Assembly (NCBI RefSeq): GCF_012184415.1 | Contig: NZ_VTOX01000005.1 | Coordinates: 186,001-250,000 of the forward strand | DNA length: 64,000 bases | Direction: 5' to 3' | Source of the DNA: Ramlibacter lithotrophicus | GTDB taxonomy: Bacteria > Pseudomonadota > Gammaproteobacteria > Burkholderiales > Burkholderiaceae_C | Shown: positions 1 to 7,383 of the stretch, one piece after another | Layout: the number at the start of each line of letters is the position of its first letter | How positions within the stretch are numbered: the first letter of the stretch is position 1 | Made by a program: the position numbers and the translations under genes | The notes under the pieces: generated by a model | Told to the model about the DNA's origin: nothing | What the model saw: only the letters and a program-made list of their open reading frames with translations | Database searches by the model: none

Positions 1-422
1 TAGAGCTGGGCCTGCGTCATGGCGGCCTCGGGCAGCGCGATCGATTCGATTTCGTCCATGAGGCCACCGAACACGCTGCCCTGCCCGCAGCCGGTGGTCA
101 CGACGCGGCGGGCGGTGCGCTCCTTGAGCCTGGCGATGCCGGCCCGCGTCTTCACGGCGGCCGCGCCCACGTCCCAGTCGACCGTGACCGAGCGGATGTC
201 GGCCAGCGCGGGCACGAAGCGCTGGTTGCGCAGGTAGCCGAGCACCAGCCATTCCGGGTGCGCGCCGAGCGTCATCAGGGTCACCAGTTCGCGCTTGTCG
301 ACGTACAGCGTCAGCGGGCGCTCGGCCGGAATCGGGATGCGGGCGCGCTCGCCGCGCTCGTTCACCGTCTCGATCTCACGCGTCAGCGGCGCACGGGCAG
401 AGGTGAGTTCAGGCAGGGCCAT
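1..422 (-). CDS. fdhD: Formate dehydrogenase accessory sulfurtransferase FdhD, N-terminal part
   Basis: Partial: starts at the ATG at 422 and runs off the left edge after 140 residues (family about 260-280). FdhD proteins move sulfur from IscS to the bis-MGD cofactor of formate dehydrogenases in the cytoplasm. The visible part shows the N-terminal RPLTLYVDKREL-type strand pattern, the HPEWLVLGYLR segment and a TTGCGQGSVFGG loop (residues about 109-120). That loop carries Cys112 at the place of the sulfur-relay cysteine loop. It closes a long minus-strand formate dehydrogenase block, so either or both enzymes upstream may be its clients. In fds operons the equivalent gene is called fdsC. The family call is firm; the symbol choice follows context. 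Confidence 0.9.
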   Translation of the reverse strand, partial: MALPELTSARAPLTREIETVNERGERARIPIPAERPLTLYVDKRELVTLMTLGAHPEWLVLGYLRNQRFVPALADIRSVTVDWDVGAAAVKTRAGIARLKERTARRVVTTGCGQGSVFGGLMDEIESIALPEAAMTQAQL

Positions 423-542
423 CGGTGCAGGCAAGGTGGGGGTCGGGCGCGGGCGCTCTTGGACAAACGGAACGCCCAAGGCTACAGCAAAAGGGCCGGC
501 GCTGCCCCGCCCGGCCCCCGAAGGATCACGCCCCGGCGGTGT

Positions 543-1043
543 TCAGGGCTTCTTCTGCGGCGCCGTGGGCGCCGGCATCTGCCCCGAGTGCGGCTTCACG
601 CTGGGCGGCGAGGCCGCGGTCCCGCTGGGCGAATGGGCACCCGCCGTCTCCAGCGGCTTTTGCTCCGGCGGGTTGTACGCGAACGGCCCCGGGTCCTGGC
701 ACGGCGGCGGCGGAGTGGCCGCAACCGGGGTCCCCGCGGCGCTGGCACCCGCGGCCGGTGCCGCTGCGCCGCTGGCGCCCGCCTGCGGCGCCGCGGGGGC
801 CGCGACCGGCATGGCCGTGCCCGCCGGCGCCGGCTTCGCCTGCTTCCCGGCGTTGGCCTTGTAGAGCGCCGCGACCCGGTCCTGCGACTTGCACAGCAGG
901 AAACCGTCGACCTTCGCCTGCCATGCGGCCTTGGCGGCCGTTTCGGCGGCCTTGGCCTTGGTGGCGTCGTCGGGCGGCGGCAGCTTGGCGGCCACGACGC
1001 CGCAGGCGATGGCCAGGGTCACCGGAAGCAGAACTCGTTTCAT
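543..1043 (-). CDS. Exported Pro/Ala-rich protein of unknown function in the fdh block
   Basis: This 166-residue protein has a clear Sec signal peptide (MKRVLLPVTLAIACGVVAA, cleavage near residue 19). A short Lys/Ala-rich helical stretch follows (about 22-50), with one Cys in LLCKSQDR and a second in PPPPCQDPGPF. The last 100 residues are Ala/Pro/Gly-rich and probably disordered. It lies 20 bases after the end of the cytochrome b subunit gene and before fdhD, so it is probably co-transcribed with the respiratory formate dehydrogenase. I do not recognise a family. A periplasmic assembly or scaffold role is possible only by context. The start is chosen because it gives the signal peptide; longer upstream readings run into the previous gene. 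Confidence 0.7.
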   Translation of the reverse strand: MKRVLLPVTLAIACGVVAAKLPPPDDATKAKAAETAAKAAWQAKVDGFLLCKSQDRVAALYKANAGKQAKPAPAGTAMPVAAPAAPQAGASGAAAPAAGASAAGTPVAATPPPPCQDPGPFAYNPPEQKPLETAGAHSPSGTAASPPSVKPHSGQMPAPTAPQKKP

Positions 1044-1063
1044 CGCTGTGTCTCCCGCCCGCT

Positions 1064-2263
1064 TCACGCCGGGCGAACGTTCTTGATGTCTTCGGGTGCA
1101 CCGCCGGCGGGGCGGCTGCGCTGCGCGGGCACGCGCCCGGCCTGGATGTCTTCGTACCAGTACGCGTGATGCTCGCGCGCCCATTCGTCGCCCACATAGC
1201 CGTTGCGCATCGCGCGGTAGGCGCCGCGCACGCCGACGGTTCCCAGGTAGATGTGCAGCGCCAGCACGGACATCATCAGGACGGCCGCGATCGAATGCAC
1301 CATGTGGGTCACCTGCATGGTCTGGCGGTCGTAGACAACGCCGGGAATCAGGTGGTCCATGACCAGGCCGGAGCCCACCGCGATGATGCCGAACAGGAAC
1401 GTGCCGAGCCAGAAGACCACCTTCTCGCCGGCATTGAACCGGTGCGACGGCAGTTCCTGGCCGTTCTTGCTCAACGTCCCGCCCATCTTCAGCAGCCATT
1501 TCAGGTCGCCGCGCTGGGGCAGGTTGTCGCGCACGAAGGCGACGATGATGATCACCAGCGAGACGGCGAATACCGGCCCGGCGAAGTTGTGCAGGTTCTT
1601 CAGCAGGTACGTCAGCCAGCCGTACAAGGTCAGCCCGAGCACCGGCAGCATGAAGAATTTCCCGAAGGCCATGACCAGGCCGGAAACGGCCAGGATCACG
1701 AACGCGATCGCGTTGGCCCAGTGCGCCGAACGCTCGAAGGCGGTGAACCGCTCGATGCGCGCGCCGCCGGCCTCGGTGTCGCTGTGCCCGATGGGCCCGC
1801 GCGCGAGGAACAGCAGCGCCAGCGCGCCCAGGACGATGAGGAACAGCGCGCCGCCGTAGGGAATGATCCAGTTGTTGCGGACCTGCCGCCAGGCTTCGCC
1901 GGCCGTGGTCAGGCGCGACCCTGGATACTGCACCGGCCCCTGGATCAGGACGCCGGCCTCCGGCGCCTGCGACCTGGGCAGGCTGGAGTAGCCCTCGATG
2001 CCGCCGGCGACGCCGCGCCACATCGGCGCGTTGTTGCCCGGCTGGACGCGGTTGCGTTGGGCGTTGTTCTGCTTCATGTAGTCCGGGTCGGAGCTGGCGT
2101 CGGGCTTGACCTCGGGCTTCACGTCGAAGATGTTCTGGCCCTGGATGCCGCCCTGGGACGGCACGCCGGCGCCCGCCGGCGCCGGGTCGTCGGGCGCCTT
2201 GGTCTGCGCCACGGCCGCGAGGCTGAGCGCCAGCAGGGATCCCAGCAGCAGTGATCGCAACAT
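1064..2263 (-). CDS. fdhC: Formate dehydrogenase gamma subunit, cytochrome b556 type
   Basis: Membrane cytochrome b that would take electrons from the FeS subunit and pass them to quinone. It is about 399 residues and longer than E. coli FdnI because of an N-terminal exported extension: a signal peptide (MLRSLLLGSLLALSLAAVAQ), a Pro/Gly-rich periplasmic region, then a first membrane span (IPYGGALFLIVLGALALLFLA). The cytochrome b561-like four-helix core has candidate heme histidines in FERSAHWANA, LKNLHNFAGPV, THMVHS and LALHIYLG. ATG at 2263 is preferred because an AGGAAGG ribosome site lies six bases upstream. A GTG at 2278 would overlap the preceding stop by four bases and is the alternative start. 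It follows fdhA, fdhB and a small lipoprotein gene. Confidence 0.9.
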   Translation of the reverse strand: MLRSLLLGSLLALSLAAVAQTKAPDDPAPAGAGVPSQGGIQGQNIFDVKPEVKPDASSDPDYMKQNNAQRNRVQPGNNAPMWRGVAGGIEGYSSLPRSQAPEAGVLIQGPVQYPGSRLTTAGEAWRQVRNNWIIPYGGALFLIVLGALALLFLARGPIGHSDTEAGGARIERFTAFERSAHWANAIAFVILAVSGLVMAFGKFFMLPVLGLTLYGWLTYLLKNLHNFAGPVFAVSLVIIIVAFVRDNLPQRGDLKWLLKMGGTLSKNGQELPSHRFNAGEKVVFWLGTFLFGIIAVGSGLVMDHLIPGVVYDRQTMQVTHMVHSIAAVLMMSVLALHIYLGTVGVRGAYRAMRNGYVGDEWAREHHAYWYEDIQAGRVPAQRSRPAGGAPEDIKNVRPA

Positions 2264-2274
2264 GGCGGCCTTCC

Positions 2275-2508
2275 TCACCTGACCTTGGTGTATTCGTTCT
2301 GCCCGTTCACCGTGCGGGTTTTCAGCTGCTGCTCCCAGCTCGCCTTCTCGCCCTGCTTCCAGCCGGCAGCCGCGAACGGATAGCCGGTACCCTGGAACGC
2401 GGCGCTATCGACCTTCACGCCGCTTTCGAGCGTCTGCGGCTTTTCCGTGCAGCCGGCCAGCGCGGCCAGCCCGGCCGCCAGGAAGATGATGGTGATGCGC
2501 GGTTTCAT
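2275..2508 (-). CDS. Small lipoprotein between fdhB and fdhC
   Basis: This 77-residue protein has a lipoprotein signal peptide ending in LAALAGC, so Cys20 should be the lipidated residue. The mature part is about 58 residues, with a charged/aromatic pattern (GWKQGEKASWEQQLKTRTV) and no recognised domain. The start ATG at 2508 overlaps the end of fdhB by four bases (ATGA), and its own stop is 11 bases before the fdhC ATG, so translation is probably coupled to the enzyme subunits. Its fixed place between the FeS and cytochrome subunits suggests an envelope partner of the respiratory formate dehydrogenase. That is inference from position; I do not recognise the family. Confidence 0.75.
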   Translation of the reverse strand: MKPRITIIFLAAGLAALAGCTEKPQTLESGVKVDSAAFQGTGYPFAAAGWKQGEKASWEQQLKTRTVNGQNEYTKVR

Positions 2509-3122
2509 GACTTGCCTCCCGGCGGCTGGCCCGCCTGCTTGGAACCGTAGGCCGTGCCCCAGCCCCAGGCTTCGGCACCCTTGCCACGCGTGATCACCCG
2601 GTTGCGGAAGATGTCCGCCACGACGTCGCCGTCGCCGCCGAGCAGCGCCTTGGTCGAGCACATCTCGGCGCACGCCGGCAGCTTGCCTTCGGCCAGGCGG
2701 TTGCGCCCGTACTTCTCGAACTCCGCCTGCGAGCCGTTGGCCTCGGGCCCGCCGGCGCAGAACGTGCACTTGTCCATCTTGCCGCGCACGCCGAACGTGC
2801 CCGACGCCGGGAACTGCGGTGCGCCGAACGGACAGGCATAGCTGCAGTAGCCGCAGCCGATGCACACGTCCTTGTCGTGCAGCACCACGCCTTCGTCGGT
2901 GCGGTAGAAGCAGTTCACCGGGCACACGGCCATGCACGGCGCGTCCGAGCAGTGCATGCACGCCACCGAGATCGACCGCTCGCCCGGGACGCCGTCGTTG
3001 AGCGTGACGACGCGGCGGCGGTTGACGCCCCACGGCACCTCGTGCTCGTTCTTGCAGGCGGTCACGCAGCTGTTGCATTCGATGCAGCGCTCGGAATCGC
3101 AGACAAATTTCATTCGTGCCAT
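2505..3122 (-). CDS. fdhB: Formate dehydrogenase beta subunit, four-cluster ferredoxin type (FDH3 class)
   Basis: A 205-residue iron-sulfur subunit that carries electrons from the molybdenum/tungsten subunit to the cytochrome b. Cysteine motifs in order are CIECNSCVTAC (about 13-23), CMHCSDAPCMAVCP (about 56-69), CIGCGYCSYACP (about 87-98) and CTFC followed later by CAEMC. These are enough for four [4Fe-4S] clusters as in the DmsB/NrfC/FdnH fold. There is no signal peptide and no C-terminal membrane anchor like that of E. coli FdnH, which fits the shorter FDH3 type exported together with its Tat-tagged partner. The gene sits 45 bases after fdhA and overlaps the next lipoprotein gene by four bases. 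Confidence 0.93.
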   Translation of the reverse strand: MARMKFVCDSERCIECNSCVTACKNEHEVPWGVNRRRVVTLNDGVPGERSISVACMHCSDAPCMAVCPVNCFYRTDEGVVLHDKDVCIGCGYCSYACPFGAPQFPASGTFGVRGKMDKCTFCAGGPEANGSQAEFEKYGRNRLAEGKLPACAEMCSTKALLGGDGDVVADIFRNRVITRGKGAEAWGWGTAYGSKQAGQPPGGKS

Positions 3123-3167
3123 GTCAAGCCTCCCGATTCAGCTGTTGCGCTGTCTGTCCTGCCGTGC

Positions 3168-6140
3168 TCATGCCGTGACCTTCTCGACGTTGCAGATCGT
3201 CGTCTTGGTTTCCTGCATCATGGTGACGCTGTCATAGCCGTAGGTCGTCGCGGTGTTCACGGCCTCGCCGCGCACCACCGGCGCGGCCCCGCTCGGGTAG
3301 TACGGCAGCATGTCGGTGCCCTGCCAGCGCCCGGCGAAGTGGAACGGCATCCAGCACGTGTCCGGCCCGACGCGCTCGGTCACCAGCGCCTGCACGTTCA
3401 GCCGCGCGCCCGTCGGCGTCATCAGCCAGACGCGGTCGCCGTTGCGGATGCCGCGTTCGGCGGCCGCCTTCGGGTTGATCTCCACGAAGGCTTCCTGCTG
3501 CAGTTCGGCGAGCCACGGATTCGAGCGCGTCTCGTCGCCGCCGCCTTCGTATTCGGTCAGCCGGCCCGAGCTCAGGATCAGCGGGAACTTCTCGTGCACC
3601 TTGTCCGTGAGGTTCTTCTGCTGCAGCGTCTTGTACAGCGTCGGCAGCCGCCAGAACGCCTTCTTGTCGTCGTGCGTGGGGTACTTGGCGACCAGGTCCG
3701 GGCGCGTGCTGTAGATCGGCTCGCGGTGCTGCGGCACGCCGTCGGGGAAGTTCCAGACCACGGCGCGGGCCTTCGCGTTGCCGAAGACGTGGCACCCGTG
3801 GTTCTTCATGGCCACGCGGATGATGCCGCCCGACGAATCGGTCTTCCAGTTCTTGCCTTCGGCCGCGGCCTTCTCCGCGTCGGTGAGCTCGTCCCACCAG
3901 CCCAGCTTCTTGAGCAGCACATGGTCGAATTCGGGATAGCCGGTCTGGATGTCGGCCCCCAGCGACGCGGAGCCGTCCTCCGCCAGCAGGTTCTTGCCGT
4001 TGCGCTCCACGCCGAAGTTGGCGCGGAAGTTCCCGCCGCCGTCCATCACGTGCTTGCTGGTGTCGTACAGGTTCGGCGAGCCGGGATGCTTGAGCTCCGG
4101 CGTGCCGAAGCACGGCCAGGGCAGCCCGAAATAGTCGCCGGTCAGGTCGTAGCCGGTCTGCGCGTCCTTGACGTTGCCCTTGGCCTTGAGCGTCTTCACG
4201 TCGAACGCACCCATGTTGCGCATGTGAGCCTTCAGCCGCTCGGGGCTCTGCCCGGTGTAGCCGATGGTCCACACGCTGCGGTTCACCTCGCGCAGGATCT
4301 CCTCGGGCATGGGCTCGTCCATGCCCTTGACCTTCTGCATCTTGAAGTTCTTCGACAGTTCCTTGCCGAAGCCCAGCTTCTCCGCCAGCTGGTGCATGAT
4401 CATCTGGTCGCTGCGGCTCTCCCACAGCGGCTCGATCACCTTCTCGCGCCACTGGATCGACCGGTTCGACGCCGTAACCGACCCACTGGTCTCGAACTGC
4501 GTCGCGGCCGGCAGCAGGTAGACGGCGCGGTTGGGGTTCAGGTCCTCCGGCTTGCCCGGCATCGCCGCCATCGCCGCCGTGGCGGACGGGTACGGGTCGA
4601 TCACGACCAGCAGGTCCAGCTTGTCCATCGCCCGCTTCATCTCCAGCCCGCGCGACTGCGAGTTCGGCGCATGGCCCCAGTAGACGACGGCGCGCAGGTT
4701 CGGGTCCTGGTCGATCAGCTCGTTCTTCTCCAGCACCCCGTCGATCCAGCGCGAGACCGTGATCCCCGGCTTGCTCATCATCGCCGGGCTCGCGAAGCGG
4801 CCCTTGATCCAGTCGTAGTCGACGCCCCACACCTTGGCGAAGTGACGCCACGAACCCTCGGGGATGCCGTAGTAGCCGGGCAGCGAATCCGGATTGGGGC
4901 CGATGTCGGTAGCGCCCTGCACGTTGTCGTGGCCGCGGAAGATGTTGGCGCCGCCGCCCGACACGCCGACGTTGCCCAGCGCCAGCTGCAGGATGCACGA
5001 CGCGCGCACCATGGCGTTCCCGATGGAATGCTGCGTCTGCCCCATGCACCACACGATGGTGGACGGCCGGTTCTTGGCCATCATCTCGGCGGCCTTGTAG
5101 ATCTGCTCCTCGGGCACGCCGGAAGCCTCGAACACCTTGTCCGGCGTCCACTTCGCCATGACGTCGGCCTTCACCTCGTCCATGCCGTAGACGCGGTCGT
5201 TGATGTACTTCTTGTCTTCCCAGCCGTTCTTGAAGATGTGATACAGGATGCCGAACAGCACCGGGATGTCGGTGCCGGAGCGGAAGCGGATGTAGTGGTC
5301 CGCCTTGGCGGCCGTGCGCGTGAAGCGCGGGTCGCACACGATCATCTTGGTGCCCCGCTCCTTGGCGTGCAGCATGTGCAGCATGGAGACCGGGTGCGCC
5401 TCGGCGGCGTTCGAGCCGATGTACAACGCGCACTTGCTGTTCTGCATGTCGTTGTACGAGTTGGTCATGGCGCCGTAGCCCCAGGTGTTCGCCACGCCGG
5501 CCACCGTCGTCGAGTGGCAGATGCGCGCCTGGTGGTCGCAGTTGTTGCTGCCCCACAGGCTGACGAACTTGCGCATCAGGTACGACTGCTCGTTGCTGTG
5601 CTTCGACGAGCCGATCCAGTAGACCGAATCCGGGCCGCTCGCCTTGCGCAGCTCGAGCATCTTGGCGGCGATCTCGTCGTAGGCCTGGTCCCAGCTGATG
5701 CGCTGGTACTTGCCGTTCACCAGCTTCATCGGATAGCGCAGGCGGAACTCGCCGTGGCCATGCTCGCGGATCGCGGCGCCCTTGGCGCAATGCGCGCCGA
5801 GGTTCAGCGGCGAGTCGAACACCGGCTCCTGCCGCACCCAGACGCCGTTTTCCACCACGGCGTCGATCGCGCAGCCCACCGAGCAGTGGGTGCACACGGT
5901 ACGCTTGACCTCGATCTTGCCCTGGCCGATGGCGGGCGCGCGGCCTTCGACGGCCTGCGCCTTCTTCACCAGCGCGAGCGACGAGGCGGCGATGCCGACC
6001 CCCACGCCCAGGCCCGACCGGCGCAGAAAGCCGCGCCGGTCCATCGTGGGCAGCGCCTGCGACAGGCCGCGCTGGAGGCTGTGGACGAACGGGGACCGGC
6101 CCGCCGCGTTGATCGAACCGTTCTTCTTGGTCAGCAACAT
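3168..6140 (-). CDS. fdhA: Formate dehydrogenase alpha subunit, Tat-exported, cysteine form
   Basis: Catalytic bis-MGD subunit, 990 residues. A Tat signal is present (MDRRGFLRRSG at about 33-43, then a hydrophobic stretch ending AQA at about 63), so the folded enzyme should act in the periplasm. The N-terminal [4Fe-4S] site is CTHCSVGC plus AHCAKG (Cys83, 86, 90, 118). The metal-ligand position reads QARICHSTTVAG with Cys208 (codon TGC) where E. coli FdnG has selenocysteine, so no Sec machinery is needed. The C-terminal molydopterin dinucleotide-binding domain is complete (residues about 830-990). ATG 6140 places about 32 residues before the twin arginines, long but seen in this subfamily; the Met at residue 33 is an alternative start. 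Confidence 0.95.
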   Translation of the reverse strand: MLLTKKNGSINAAGRSPFVHSLQRGLSQALPTMDRRGFLRRSGLGVGVGIAASSLALVKKAQAVEGRAPAIGQGKIEVKRTVCTHCSVGCAIDAVVENGVWVRQEPVFDSPLNLGAHCAKGAAIREHGHGEFRLRYPMKLVNGKYQRISWDQAYDEIAAKMLELRKASGPDSVYWIGSSKHSNEQSYLMRKFVSLWGSNNCDHQARICHSTTVAGVANTWGYGAMTNSYNDMQNSKCALYIGSNAAEAHPVSMLHMLHAKERGTKMIVCDPRFTRTAAKADHYIRFRSGTDIPVLFGILYHIFKNGWEDKKYINDRVYGMDEVKADVMAKWTPDKVFEASGVPEEQIYKAAEMMAKNRPSTIVWCMGQTQHSIGNAMVRASCILQLALGNVGVSGGGANIFRGHDNVQGATDIGPNPDSLPGYYGIPEGSWRHFAKVWGVDYDWIKGRFASPAMMSKPGITVSRWIDGVLEKNELIDQDPNLRAVVYWGHAPNSQSRGLEMKRAMDKLDLLVVIDPYPSATAAMAAMPGKPEDLNPNRAVYLLPAATQFETSGSVTASNRSIQWREKVIEPLWESRSDQMIMHQLAEKLGFGKELSKNFKMQKVKGMDEPMPEEILREVNRSVWTIGYTGQSPERLKAHMRNMGAFDVKTLKAKGNVKDAQTGYDLTGDYFGLPWPCFGTPELKHPGSPNLYDTSKHVMDGGGNFRANFGVERNGKNLLAEDGSASLGADIQTGYPEFDHVLLKKLGWWDELTDAEKAAAEGKNWKTDSSGGIIRVAMKNHGCHVFGNAKARAVVWNFPDGVPQHREPIYSTRPDLVAKYPTHDDKKAFWRLPTLYKTLQQKNLTDKVHEKFPLILSSGRLTEYEGGGDETRSNPWLAELQQEAFVEINPKAAAERGIRNGDRVWLMTPTGARLNVQALVTERVGPDTCWMPFHFAGRWQGTDMLPYYPSGAAPVVRGEAVNTATTYGYDSVTMMQETKTTICNVEKVTA

Positions 6141-6225
6141 GATGACGACTCCTGCCCGGGCGCGTCGCAGCGAGCGCCGGAACGATGTGAAGCGTGGAAA
6201 CGCATGGACTGCCCGCGGGCGGGAG

Positions 6226-6432
6226 TCAGACGAGCGTGGACTGGTAGTAGCGCTTGACGTGATCGGTCACGTGGTAGCCGCCGCCGCGCGCCGGCGGCTC
6301 CTTGGCCTGCGGCGCAGGCTCGGCCTGGGGGGTGATGCCCGGAAGCAGGGTCGCCGCGGCGGCGACCGCACCGGCGGTGCCGGCTCCGGCGAACAAGGTC
6401 CTGCGTGACACGAGGCTCTTCGGCTGCTTCAT
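6226..6432 (-). CDS. Tat-signal mini-protein of formate dehydrogenase operons
   Basis: This 68-residue protein opens with a twin-arginine signal (KSLVSRRTLFAGAG, Arg10-Arg11), followed by an Ala/Gly-rich hydrophobic core. The mature tail of roughly 30 residues ends YHVTDHVKRYYQSTLV. Proteins of this kind are common directly upstream of fdhA in betaproteobacterial FDH clusters and are usually annotated only as formate dehydrogenase-associated. The gene lies 85 bases upstream of the fdhA start and is the first gene after the probable promoter at 6478-6506. A role in assembly or as a tiny exported subunit is plausible but not shown by the sequence. Confidence 0.8.
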   Translation of the reverse strand: MKQPKSLVSRRTLFAGAGTAGAVAAAATLLPGITPQAEPAPQAKEPPARGGGYHVTDHVKRYYQSTLV

Positions 6433-6477
6433 CGTCTGTCTCCCTGTCTTCGTGGCGCATTCCGGATGCGCGGCTGG

Positions 6478-6506
6478 AATGTAATCCGCGCACCTGTTCA
6501 GTGCAA
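6478..6506 (-). promoter_or_regulatory. Candidate sigma-70-like promoter for the fdhABC transcription unit
   Basis: On the minus strand TTGCAC (6506-6501) is followed after 17 bases by TACATT (6483-6478). This gives 3 of 6 and 4 of 6 matches to the sigma-70 boxes with ideal spacing. The predicted start lies about 40 bases before the ATG of the Tat mini-protein gene. A second TTGCAC occurs at 6538-6533. Read-through from torD is also possible. Confidence 0.4.
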
Positions 6507-6577
6507 TGATGGAAACCCCGCAGACAGCTTTGTGCAAGGTTCGCCGCCTTCTGCAGTGTGCCGCGCCTTGGAAAACC

Positions 6578-7192
6578 CTATTCCAGCATGTCGAACGCCT
6601 GCGCCTCGACGCTGGCGAACGCGCGGGCAAACCCCGCGAGCGCGCGATAGAAATTCGCTTTCGGATGAGCTTCGATCGCGTCGCACAGTTCGTTCACCCA
6701 CGGCTGCAGGTGGGCGGCGAAGAACTCGCGCTGGCGCGTGAGATTGCTGACGGCGACGTCATCGCCGGCGATGAGGTAGCGCATCACCTCGCACAGGTAG
6801 GCAATGTGGTCTTCGGTCTCCGGCATCGCCTCGTCGCGCCCGAGGCCCAGCGCGGCCAGGTCCGAGCGCAGCCGCGCGAGCGACTTGTCGTTGAGGAAGC
6901 CGCTGAGGTAGTGCGAAGCGAACAGGTAGACCTCGGGCTTGCCGACCCCGCCGAACAAGGCAGCGTATTCCCCAGCCACGGCCTCGGGCGCGGTCTCGCG
7001 CGCGGTGCCGACGACCTGCCGCCACGGTTCCTCCAGGAAGCCGCCGGCGACCGGCGCCTCGGTGACCGCGACCCGCAGCGCATCGAGCAGTTCGGCCGGC
7101 GGCGGAGCATAGAACAGCTGGGCCAGCAGGCCGTAGACCTCGGCGCGGGCGGTTTCCTCGTCGAGGGCGGAGGAGACGGGAATGGATTTCAT
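6578..7192 (-). CDS. TorD/DmsD-family molybdoenzyme maturation chaperone
   Basis: A 204-residue, mostly alpha-helical cytoplasmic protein of the TorD/NarJ class, which hold the signal peptide and apo-form of a molybdoenzyme until cofactor insertion and Tat export. The family pattern is visible in the helical core EYAALFGGVGKPEVYLFASHYLSGFLNDKSLARLR (about 74-108) and in the PETEDHIAYLCEVMRYLI segment (about 123-140), which matches the conserved E-x-D-H-x-A motif. It lies immediately upstream of the Tat mini-protein and fdhA, so FdhA is the likely client. Length fits the family (about 200). Confidence 0.88.
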   Translation of the reverse strand: MKSIPVSSALDEETARAEVYGLLAQLFYAPPPAELLDALRVAVTEAPVAGGFLEEPWRQVVGTARETAPEAVAGEYAALFGGVGKPEVYLFASHYLSGFLNDKSLARLRSDLAALGLGRDEAMPETEDHIAYLCEVMRYLIAGDDVAVSNLTRQREFFAAHLQPWVNELCDAIEAHPKANFYRALAGFARAFASVEAQAFDMLE

Positions 7193-7199
7193 TGATGTG

Positions 7200-7369
7200 T
7201 TGGGGTCAGAGCCCGATTTCGTTCACCACTTTCACGCTTCGGAGCCATCTTCGTCCTGAATCGGGATCTGACCCCAAGGTCTCACGAGGTGTCGGGGTCA
7301 GAGCCCGATTTCGTACATCGTTGTTTCGCTCCGGAGGCATCGAGGTCCTGAATCGGGATCCGACCCCAA
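7200..7369. repeat. Two tandem 78-base palindromic elements
   Basis: Copy 1 spans 7200-7277 and copy 2 spans 7292-7369. Each begins with [T]GGGGTCAGAGCCCGATT and ends with the near inverse AATCGGGATC[T/C]GACCCCAA, so each can fold into a long stem with a loop of about 40 bases. The arms are almost identical between copies while the loop has diverged. They fill the gap between the multi-FeS gene and the TorD-like gene. They resemble REP/BIME-type intergenic elements; no transposase is nearby. Confidence 0.85.
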
Positions 7370-7383
7370 GGTATTCATCTAGG

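Noticed and set aside
3168..6140. Possible selenocysteine in FdhA
   Set aside because: The metal-ligand codon is TGC (cysteine, residue 208) and no in-frame TGA with a downstream SECIS-like stem is present.
2877..6257. Long plus-strand open frame opposite fdhA and fdhB
   Set aside because: It is an Arg/His/Val-rich shadow of the molybdoenzyme genes; all conserved motifs are on the minus strand.
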